Assembly: GCF_029168945.1 (NCBI RefSeq)
Contig: NC_083608.1
Coordinates: forward strand, 21,036,136-21,100,135
DNA length: 64,000 bases
Reading direction: 5' to 3'
Source: Cannabis sativa
Taxonomy: Eukaryota; Streptophyta; Magnoliopsida; Rosales; Cannabaceae
The notes beneath the pieces are model-generated. The model did not search any database and was not told the DNA's origin. It saw nothing but the letters and a program-made list of their open reading frames with translations. The position numbers and the translations under genes were made by a program. Shown here piece after piece: positions 55,164-64,000 of the stretch; within the stretch, counting starts at the first letter, position 1, and the number at the start of each line of letters is the position of its first letter.

Positions 55164-56684
55164 TCAGTATGGCGGTGGAGGTGGTGGCGGGTAGAATCCA
55201 CCTCTCGCATCCATGAGGGCCTTTGTGCCAAACGAAGAAAACTGACCTCCAATGTTGCAAATTTTAAAGCTTTCCTTAGATTGAGAGTCACCTTCATATT
55301 TCCCACACAACAGTCTTTTCATACGTCGTCGAACAGTTCGAAATCGTTCTTTAGACTTCCCTTTCGTCTTGTTGGTAGTGACTTCTCGACCATCCTTTAC
55401 AACTTCCAGTCGACAACAAGTAGGAATTTCAGTTGCAGCAAATACTTTGAAAGTCTCTTCTTCTTTTTGAACACGCAACTTTAACTCCCCCTTCTGTACA
55501 TCAATTAATGCTCTTCCCGTTGCTAGGAATGGTCTTCCCAAGATGATAGGAATATTCTCATCTTCTTCCATGTCAAGTATTAAGAAATCAGCAGGGAAGA
55601 TGAACTTACCAACCTTTACCAAGACATCTTCAATTATACCCCGAGGATGAGTCAAAGACCGATCTGCCATTTGTAAAGTAACTGTTGTGGGTTTGGCTTC
55701 CCCTAATTTTAATCTTTTGAACATTGATAGGGGCATTAAGTTGATACTGGCTCCCAGATCACATACAGCTTTTGTTTGTATAGAACCCCCTATTGAGCAT
55801 GGAATGTTGAAACTACCCGGATCTTTTAGCTTGGGTGGTAGTTTCTTTTGCAGGACCGCACTGCACTCTTCAGTAAGTGCCACCATCTCAAATTCTTCCA
55901 ACTTTCTTTTCTTAGATAGGATATCTTTCATGAACTTCAGATAAGTTGGCATCTGTTCCAAATCCTCTATGAATGGGATGTTGATATGCAGTTTCTTGAA
56001 TATTTCAAGGAATTTTGAAAACTGCTTATCTATCTTATTCTTCTGAAGTCTTTGAGGATAAGGAATTTTGATGTGATGGTCAATGCTGATGGGTGGTGGA
56101 GTTTCTTTTTGTTGAAGACTGTCAGTAGTCTTCTTCTTTGTTGTTGTTGGTGCTGGATGTTCATCTTCTTCATTCTCTGGCTTAGCTTGGCTCGGGCCAT
56201 CATAACTCTTTCCACTCCTCAAGGAGATTGCTTTACATTGCTCTTGTCCTTTTACCTCACTAGTGCTAGGTGAATTTTCTTGAGCTTGTTTTGCCACTTG
56301 AGTAGCCAATTGTTCCATCTGAGTTTCTAGAGTTTTAATAGAGGATCTAGTCTCCATCATGAATTGGAGCAATAAATCAGCTTGGATATTGGATCCTCCA
56401 CTAGGACTTTGTTGTTGCAGCTGTTGTTGGTTTTGTTGGGGCTGATTTCTCTGCTGGTAGAACGCCTGCTGGTTGCGCCCATAATTATTATTTTGGGCAT
56501 AGTTTCCAATGGCTTTTGCTTGATCCATTGGTAAACTATTCACATCCACCGGACATTCCTCATAGGGGTGAGGACCTCCACATAGCTCACAAACCACCTG
56601 AGCTTGTTTTACTTGAACAGTTATCAGTTTTGTTAGGGCCTCTACCTGAGCTGTCATCTTGGTAATAACATCCACTTCATACAT
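55164..56684 (-). CDS. G2 zinc knuckle and aspartic protease protein (Athila-type gag end/PR)
   Basis: 506 codons from ATG. A leading heptad-like stretch (VDVITKMTAQVEALTKLI) typical of the Athila gag linker is followed by a CX2CX4HX4C knuckle (residues 32-44), a Gln/Asn-rich low-complexity part (about 60-110) and a basic linker. The retropepsin-like domain is at about 290-410, with CDLGASINLMPLS as active-site motif and IILGRPFLATG as the C-terminal motif. The tail ends in a proline run. In family members this follows gag in one frame. Here it is a separate ORF because gag is broken upstream. No RT follows. Confidence 0.85.
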   Translation of the reverse strand: MYEVDVITKMTAQVEALTKLITVQVKQAQVVCELCGGPHPYEECPVDVNSLPMDQAKAIGNYAQNNNYGRNQQAFYQQRNQPQQNQQQLQQQSPSGGSNIQADLLLQFMMETRSSIKTLETQMEQLATQVAKQAQENSPSTSEVKGQEQCKAISLRSGKSYDGPSQAKPENEEDEHPAPTTTKKKTTDSLQQKETPPPISIDHHIKIPYPQRLQKNKIDKQFSKFLEIFKKLHINIPFIEDLEQMPTYLKFMKDILSKKRKLEEFEMVALTEECSAVLQKKLPPKLKDPGSFNIPCSIGGSIQTKAVCDLGASINLMPLSMFKRLKLGEAKPTTVTLQMADRSLTHPRGIIEDVLVKVGKFIFPADFLILDMEEDENIPIILGRPFLATGRALIDVQKGELKLRVQKEEETFKVFAATEIPTCCRLEVVKDGREVTTNKTKGKSKERFRTVRRRMKRLLCGKYEGDSQSKESFKICNIGGQFSSFGTKALMDARGGFYPPPPPPPY

Positions 56685-56729
56685 ACCTGCAATTCAAAGG
56701 CCATCTCTTCAAGTAATTCAAAGGCCTCA

Positions 56730-57452
56730 TTAGCACTTTTCCTCATGAAAACTCCACCAGCAGCGGCATCTATGGCCATGATTAGGGCACTTTCTCAGTA
56801 AGTCCTTGAACCTCTCCCATGCTTCATAAAGAGATTCACTGTCCTGTTGGGTGAAGTTATTGATATCAGCTCTCAGCTTGGCAATCTTTGCAGGAGGAAA
56901 GAACTTGGATAGGAATTTCAGGGCCAATTCCTCCCAAGTGTTGATAGAATGAGTTGGTAAAGAAATAAACCAACTTTTGGCTCGTTCCCTTAGTGAGAAT
57001 GGGAACAACCTTAGTCTGATGGCGTCGTCGCTAACTCCGTTCATCTTGAATGTCTGGCACAATTCTTCGAAGTTAGCGAGGTGCATGTTTGGGTCTTCTG
57101 ATGGCAGTCCCCCAAACTGGACTGAAGATTGGACCATCTGTAGTATGGCTGGCTTGATTTCAAAATTATTTGCGTCAACAACAGGTGGCCTTATGCAGGA
57201 TCGGGCCCCTATTAAGTTAGGAAGTAAGTAGTCCCTCAGGCTACGATCATTATTGTTATGTCCATTAGCCTGGTCTTCTACACCTCCTCCGTTGTGTCCA
57301 TTGTTACCATTATTGGCGTTGTCAACCATGACTTCTTCTTGTTCAATCTCTAGTGCCGCTCTTTCCAATTTTCTCCTCCTTCTGTTTCTTCTACAGGTCT
57401 TTTCTATCTCAGGGTCAACAGGTAATCTGGCAATTGGACCTTGACTTCTCAT
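56730..57452 (-). CDS. G2 gag, truncated by internal deletion
   Basis: 240 codons from ATG ([11 protein letters not shown]). Residues about 20-40 are basic. The Retrotrans_gag core ([77 protein letters not shown]) fits Athila elements. Immediately after KCPNHG the frame changes. The following DNA encodes, in another frame, IDAAAGG...FELLEEMA, a downstream part of the same domain, so roughly 20-25 residues (the FYNGL segment) are missing and the frame is lost. A second small deletion separates it from the 56684 ORF. Confidence 0.82.
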   Translation of the reverse strand: MRSQGPIARLPVDPEIEKTCRRNRRRRKLERAALEIEQEEVMVDNANNGNNGHNGGGVEDQANGHNNNDRSLRDYLLPNLIGARSCIRPPVVDANNFEIKPAILQMVQSSVQFGGLPSEDPNMHLANFEELCQTFKMNGVSDDAIRLRLFPFSLRERAKSWFISLPTHSINTWEELALKFLSKFFPPAKIAKLRADINNFTQQDSESLYEAWERFKDLLRKCPNHGHRCRCWWSFHEEKC

Positions 57453-57524
57453 AAACTATTGAACCTGAAAGCAGAATAAGATCTTGAGACAACAGAGTTA
57501 GTACTTAAATTAGAAAGAAAAACT

Positions 57525-58840
57525 TGTTGCGATATTTAGCACACGCAAGTGTACGTATCGTTTCAAGTAGTAGACTCACTAGGAGTGAGGTCGATCCCAC
57601 AGGGAGTGGAGTTAAGTACGTTAAAATTAAACTTTTACTTCTATTTGATTAAATAAAAGATAGGAAAAACAATGAAGTATAAGAAAAATAGTTGGAAGCA
57701 ACGATTCTAGAAAATTGATAGTTAATAAATTAGGGTGTCGATTTCAATTGTTTTTATTGAATATGGCTTAATATGATTATTTTCCTAATATTAATTCCTA
57801 TGCAATAGCAGGTTTACTAAGGTAATTTATAGTCTTCTCAGATATATAAACCTCAACTACATGCAAACTTTCTACTCTCGTGATAAATTTAACATGCAAC
57901 AGGCATTAAACACAGAAACCCTATAAGCTATCTAAACCATATAAAGTACTCGTCCTATATCGAAATTCAGTTCTATTCTACTATAGCATATTTGACACTC
58001 ACTTCTCAGATCTCGCATCAAAATCATAAACAGATAATTGGTGATCAGGCAATTAAAAGTAATTAAGCACAAATAAAATAGAATACATAGAAATTAGGGG
58101 GAAAAATTAATCATATTAAAACCATAAAACAATGTTAAACAATATCCATCTAACCCTAATAAAGTGTTTAGTTACTCATGTTCATTGAAGCACAATTACA
58201 CATATTAACTTTAAGAAAAAAGATGAAAATAGAGAAGAGAAGAAGAGAAGAATGCTGAAAACCCTGAGAAGTATGCCTCCAATTTTGCAGTTGATCTCTC
58301 CACTCTGTATCTGAACTCTCACTTTTTTTCTCTCTGAGATTGCTTGCTGAAATAAACTCTATTCTTCCCTTTATATAGGCATTGAAGGCCTAAAAATATG
58401 GAAAAAAACGCAATATTTAAATTCCCATTCGGATTTAAATTTTTGGGAAACCTCAAACGAGATATTTTTTTTCTGCTGCGTTGACTGATAGTATTTTGGC
58501 CATAACTCTCTCAATATTACTCGGAATTGGACGATTCAAGATGTTCTGGAAAGATAAAAGAGAGATCTAGAACTTTCATGTTTTGACTTTTTCTAAAATC
58601 TAATCACAAAACCGTCGAATTCAGGCTTGAAGTTTCGGCTTCCACAATTTTCTCTATTTTAAATATCATGATATTTTTTATCTTTTTCCCATCTTTTTCT
58701 CTGATATTTTTCTAATCTTCTTCTATTTTAAATCTGTAAAATTAAAAGATAACAAGCGTAAAAATGCTCCAAACACGATTAAAACTTAATTAAAAATATA
58801 CTAAAATTAATCTAAAACTAATACTAAAAATAACCTAACA
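57525..58840 (-). mobile_element. G2 5' LTR
   Basis: 1316 bp partner of 52596-53912. Differences include AAAGTACTCG for GGTACTCTCG near 57945. The 72 bp between this LTR and gag (57453-57524) lack any match to the tRNA-Asp binding site. Confidence 0.92.
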
Positions 58841-58845
58841 AGTCT

Positions 58846-61800
58846 AAATAGAGACGAAAACTCACAAAACACTTATCAAATGAAATATTACGGTGTTAAA
58901 TGCGTTCAATGAATAACCATCCATAGGGGGACGAAGTCTAGCGTCTCGAGGTTATATTGAAAACATTTAACTTTTGTAACACCAACAATGGAGATCGAAT
59001 AACTTAATAATAATCAAGCTCATTATTTAAAGTGAGTTGTATTTTCTTTGATTCTCTTTATTTAATTTATTTATTTTAAATATATATTTATTTAAAATTT
59101 CCAATTTAGAATGAAAAATTCTAAATATAAATTTTAATTTAATATTTATAAATTTTACTTAGATGGATATGAAAATAACATGAATTATTTCCATCTTAGT
59201 AATAATTTCCAATAAATATTTAGAAAAATATTCAATTTAAGTTGTTACAAAATTAATTTAAATTAATTTACAACTCAAATTTAATTTTCTATAAATATAT
59301 ATTGCATTTCGAAAAATTAAAGTATTCAAGAATACAATTTTCGAAAATGCATGTTAAAATAAAAAATTAATCCTAGAAAAATTATTCTAATTTAATGTTG
59401 GCCCAAAATTAATTAATAAAATTAATTTACAACAAAAAATATAATTTTCCTATTTAATTAAATATATAAGAAAAATTTCAAATATTTAAGTATGATGATG
59501 AAAATCAACTTAAATATTAATTTTCTATTTAATTAAATACACTAGAAAAAATACTTCAAGCAAAAATATCATCTATCTAGATTTTCCTTTGACTAATTAA
59601 TTCAATTTCTAATAATATACTTTAATTCAATTTATTTTAAATTAATCAATAAATGAAAAATTATTGATTTAAGTTGATCCAAGAATTAATTAAAATAAAT
59701 AATTAATTTACAACTTAATCTATTTTTCAAGATAAAATTCGAAATTCTAGCATTTAAGAAATGCAATTTCGAAAATTGATTAATAAAATAAAGAAAAAAT
59801 ATATTTTGAAAATTATTTAAATTTAGTTGAAAAAATAAATTTCAACTAAAAATAATTTTCTATTTAATTAAATGTCATGAAAAAGAAATATTTAAGTATG
59901 ATGATAAAAATCAACTTAGATATTTAATTTTCAAATTAATTAAATGTATTAAATTCAAGAAATAAATAATTAAGTGTAGAGAAGGCTTAATTATTAATTT
60001 CTAGTTTAATACTAGGAAAAATATACTTAAAATAAATTGTACCAAAATTAATTAAATAATTAATTTCACAATTTATAATATTTTCCTATTTAATATTAGA
60101 AATAATAAGTAGTCTAGAAATAACTATCTAGAAAATATCTTATTTGACTAAGTATCTTTTCCACAAAATTTGAAAAAATATCTAATTTAAGTTGTATTAG
60201 AAAAAATCTAGAACTTAAAATTTTTCAAATTTAAATTTAATTAAATATCAAAAATTAAGTTGTAACCACTTAATTTGAAAATATTCCATTTTAAGTTAAT
60301 ATTCGAAAAGATATTAACCTAAAAAATATCTAAAATATTCCATTTTAAGTTAATATTCGAAAAGATATTAACTTAAAAAATATCTAAAGAATCTTAATAA
60401 CCAATGCCTAAAATTCCTCAACTTAATTTTGAAATTTTGAATTCAAAAGATATTCAGATTTAAGTTGGTTAGTTGTAGATAACTAAATATCAACTTAAAT
60501 AAGAATATTTAATGAAAAATTTAAATTAAGTTCCAGAAAGAATCTAGATGGTTATAATTCTATATTTAATTAAATACAAGAAAATACATATAGTTTAGCT
60601 TAGAATAAAAAATTCTTTAAACTATAATTTTCTTAAATTAATTTCAAAATAAATGAAATTAATTATGTTGCTAATCAATTTTATTAGGTTAAACTAGTGT
60701 AATTAACCTAGTACAGTTGTTCAAATCAGGAAAATGGGCCTTCACAATTGGGGTGGTTTGTGTGAGGGGGTGCTGGGTTCAGTATGTCGTACCCACTTCT
60801 ATGGCTCCCAACTCTCACACAAGGCCCAAAAGAGAGGAATTTAACCTTAATAAGAACAACTGTTATTAATTGAATAAGCCCAAAAACTAAATGGGCCTAA
60901 ATAAATTCTATCAAGAACTATGATAATTTATTTTAGCAACAGCAACCTATATGCATCTATAATCAAATTAAACACATAGGCTCACACAGGCACACTTTGG
61001 ATGGGTCCTATCATGTTGCTAGGTCATACACAGATGAAAGAAGATTGTAAATTATACCTGTTACAAATTATTATCTTGACCAAGGGAGCCATCAGATCTA
61101 ACAGATCATTAGATCTGGCAAAAAGTAACCATGGCTATTTGCAATCAAGTAATAATAGGTTTTGAAAACTTACAAACAAGCTAAAACACATACTCCTGCA
61201 ACAGGGTTAGCTGGATAGTTGGATGTAGGATTTATTTAATTTTAAATTAAATAATTAATTTCGAAATATTATTAAAAAAAGATTTTCAAAAAAAATAAAA
61301 AAAATTTAAAAAAATTTCGAAAATTAATTAAATATTTAAATTTAAAATTAAACTTACAATTTTGAAAAATTAGGTTTGAACCAACCTAAATATCATTTCA
61401 AAATTTGCTAATTACTTTTAAAAATTAAATGTTATTTTCAGAATAAAAATTAAATAAAAATTAGAAAAGATAAATGAAATATCTTTTCAGATTTTAAATT
61501 TAATTTAAATAAATAAAATAACAAAATTTAAAAGTTAGCAAAATATCTTACATCTATTTAAAATTACATGATTATAAATATCTTATTTTAAATTTAAATA
61601 AGGTCAAAATATCTAAAAAGATTTAATTTAAAAAAAGAAATCTTAAAAGATAAGATATAATTAAAAATATCTTAAAAGATAAGATATTTTAAAAAAATAT
61701 CTTAAAAGATTTTATAAATATCTTATAAAATCTGACCTTAAATTTTTAAAAAAATAAGATATAATCAAATTTAAAAATAAGATAGATTTTTAAGCAAGAA

Positions 61801-62320
61801 GATAGATACTAATTCTATTCAAATTCAAATTACACTAATATCTTGAATTAAATTTAAAAAATATTAAATTAATTCAAATGATAATTAGTATTGAATTAGG
61901 AATAGTAATAGTATAAATACAAAACTATACAAAAAAAATTGGAAGTTAATTCCATGAAAAAGCATGAAAAATCGAAGAAAAACAAAAAAATTCGAAACTG
62001 TACGGACAGATTTGCGATCGCAGGAAAATATCAAGACAAATTTACCGATTTTTTCAAATCTTCAAAAAATCATAACTAATTCAAATAAAATCCAAATTAA
62101 GTTCTGTAAAAGGCTAACTTGCTTAATTTTTTCCATACTATCCAATAAAAATAATTCCAGAGATAAAATCGCAATTATTTTTCAAGAAAATTTCACAAAC
62201 ATCAATCAATCATCAAATAACACTCAATACAACATGATACCATCCAAAGAACATACAAACAATCGTTTTAAAGTCCAAATTTCTTGCAAGTAAATCAATT
62301 ACCATGGCTCTGAGGCCAGT
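58846..62320 (-). other. Element F leader region, AT-rich, non-coding
   Basis: Continuation of F after the second AGTCT (58841-58845). AT-rich repeats as in B; a 54-bp tandem duplication at 60281-60388 absent from B; the conserved block at 60722-60836; AT palindromes at about 61640-61730; and a primer-binding-like site at 62301-62318. The frame 61964-62293 also appears in B (10196-10522) but is AT-rich, with no recognisable domain, so I do not call it. Confidence 0.7.
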
Positions 62321-64000
62321 TGTTGGAATTTATTTTACCAGGATCTTAGATCTACTCACAAGTATGTTGATTAACACCCTAAATATGGACTTTCTAAAAC
62401 GATGAAATAAATACATATAAAGTTTAGGAAACCTTACATTGGGTGTAGTGGAATATAATGACTCCTTCCGTTCAGATATCTAGCCCTTGATTCCTTTCTG
62501 TAGCAGAGCATTATCAATATCTGAACCTGGATCTCTTTCTCTGAATCCTTGATGCTGAAACTCCTTTGCTGTTGATCTTTCTTCACGATCTTCCTCACTA
62601 TGATTGAGGTATCACTTGATGTGTGTGGGCACTACTCTAATCACTAAGGATTTCGAAATTCAAAGGAAGAAGAAAGAAGAAGTGGTAGCTAAAGATAGGG
62701 AGAGAGAAGGCTCAGTTTTTCTGATTCAGAAAGTGTCAGAAGAAAAGTCTCATTTTTCTGAAGCCTTCACTATCTATTTATAGCATTCCACTAGGGTTAG
62801 GTTTGAATTATATGGCATTAAAATAATGAAAAAATCAACTTAAAAAAGCTACAATAGGTGGCCGGCCAAGCATTAGTGGATTGGGCCTTGGGCTTTGCAA
62901 TTTTGCAATTTTAACACCTTTTGTATCTGATTTTCTCAAAAATGCCAATTTCCTAATTCAACCATTTAAATGCCAATTCTAACTATTTAATAACTATAAA
63001 TAATTATTAAATAATATTGTCATTTATCATATTTATTAATTGAACCATACAAAGTATCATAATTAACAAATATGCCCCTAAAACTCTTTCTTTACAATTT
63101 CGCCCTTACTTAGTGAAAATTTCACAAATAGACATAGTCTAATTTGAGAATTATAATTGATTAATCAAAACCAATTATATGAGTCTTACAAGCAATATTA
63201 TCTCAACTAGTGGGGGGACCATGGGTCTATATAACCGAGCTTCCAATAAGTAGATCAAGAATTTAGCACTAAAATTCACTAACTTATTAATTCTTCGTTG
63301 AATCCACGCATAGAACTTAGAATTGCACTCTCAGTATATAGAATGCTCTATATGTTCCACCATATAGACACATCATTAGTTATCCATTGTTATAATCCTA
63401 ATGTGATCAATGATCCTCTATATGAATGATCTACACTGTAAAGGGATTAAATTACCGTTACACCCTCCAATGTATTTATTCCTTAAAACACTTGACCCCG
63501 TATAAATGATATCTCAGCTTATGTGAAATGAGTACTCCACCATTTATGTTCGTTTGGTCAAGCTCGAAGGAGATCATCCTTTGCTTACTATTCGCCAGAT
63601 AGAAGCTATAGATTCCATGTTTATGCTAGCGCTCCCACTCAATTGCACTACCGTGTTCCCAAAATGTACGTATCACCCTGACCTAAAAGTAGGCTTAACT
63701 AACAAATCAAAGAACACGAATAGCCTCTCGAGATTGAGCCTAATCATATTAGGATTAAGATCATTTGATCTAGGATCAACTAGGCGATATTGACTTGAAT
63801 AGATATTACGGTAAGTTTAATAAATCTAAGTCAAAGTTTAATATCGGTCCCTTCCGATGCATACTCCATGCATCCAACCTGAGCTTTACTTTAACCAATG
63901 CTCTGGAAAGAACATAGCACTTCTCCAAATGCAAGTAAACTCTTGTTGTAGATTATCATATCAGTAAAACCCTGTGTCTGATAAATCTAGGAAACTTTAT
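62321..64000 (-). mobile_element. Element F 5' LTR, cut by window edge
   Basis: 1680 bp of the LTR, uninterrupted version of 36600-37831 plus 48900-49561. TGGCCGGCCA at 62859-62868. About 215 bp remain outside the window by comparison with the 3' LTR. Confidence 0.92.

Larger units (their letters stand above)
52596..58840 (-). mobile_element. Element G2: Athila-like Ty3/gypsy element with gag-protease only
   Basis: 6245 bp, minus orientation. LTRs 52596-53912 and 57525-58840 (1317 and 1316 bp), duplication AGTCT, polypurine tract at 53915-53930. It encodes a truncated gag and a zinc-knuckle/protease ORF but no RT, RNase H or integrase. LTRs and 3' region are close to G1. Only about four to six LTR differences are seen, so insertion is recent. 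The tRNA-Asp primer-binding site found in G1 is missing. Confidence 0.93.
36600..64000 (-). mobile_element. Element F: LTR retrotransposon, Ty1/copia, decayed pol; contains E and G2; runs off the window
   Basis: Minus orientation. The 3' LTR is at 36600-37831 plus 48900-49561 (split by E), the interior at 49562-62320 (split by G2), and the 5' LTR starts at 62321. It is about 10.3 kb without its guests. Same family as B and C, with the same fossil pol, hairpin zone and AT-rich leader. The left flank TCAAT should recur just after its right end, about 215 bp beyond the window. By eye the LTRs differ at about ten sites plus one small rearranged patch near 36830-36860. Confidence 0.92.

Overview
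The window is almost entirely plant LTR retrotransposons inserted into one another. I see no cellular gene, rRNA, tRNA or CRISPR array. The sequence is AT-rich. Primer-binding sites match plant initiator tRNA-Met and tRNA-Asp, and the lineages (SIRE-like Ty1/copia, chromodomain Tekay/Del-like Ty3/gypsy, Athila-like gypsy derivatives) are typical of a flowering plant, most likely a eudicot. I cannot name the species.

Layout, oldest host first. A decayed copia reverse-transcriptase fragment, H (34406-34620 and 36547-36599, minus), is the substrate. Into it went: (i) a Ty3/gypsy chromovirus, D (plus), of which the gag end, pol and 3' LTR lie at 28181-34405; (ii) a solo copia LTR, S (34621-36541, target duplication TGTTC); (iii) copia element F (minus, 36600 to beyond the right edge). 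Inside D sits copia element C (minus), whose 5' LTR is split into 1184-2233, 12419-12724 and 27644-28180. Two relatives landed in that LTR: B (minus, 2234-12413, duplication ATAGA) and A (plus, 12725-27638, duplication GTATC). A contains G1, a non-autonomous Athila-like element (17926-22955, duplication GCTGA). In F, the 3' LTR is split by E, a full-length SIRE-like copia element (minus, 37832-48894, duplication TGTTC), and the interior is split by G2, a gag-protease-only relative of G1 (minus, 52596-58840, duplication AGTCT). The chain H>D>C>A>G1 is five levels deep.

Coding capacity. Only E is complete: gag, pol with protease, integrase, RT and RNase H motifs, and a third envelope-position ORF. 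G1 and G2 keep open gag-derived frames but no pol and would need trans-acting enzymes. D has chromovirus pol broken by frameshifts and stops. A, B, C, F and S belong to one copia family whose pol is only a fossil.

Most notable signal. Three different lineages carry series of short hairpins in non-coding, probably transcribed sequence, where the loop is shared but the stems differ: six in each E LTR (loop GGGAG in the RNA sense), six collinear ones in the A/B family interior (loop CTAAT or CCTAAA), and four loop-matched pairs in the D LTR. Changing stems under a constant loop suggests RNA structures under selection, possibly for genome packaging or dimerisation. That function is inference. All boundaries, repeat units and hairpins were read by eye; no alignment or folding program was run.
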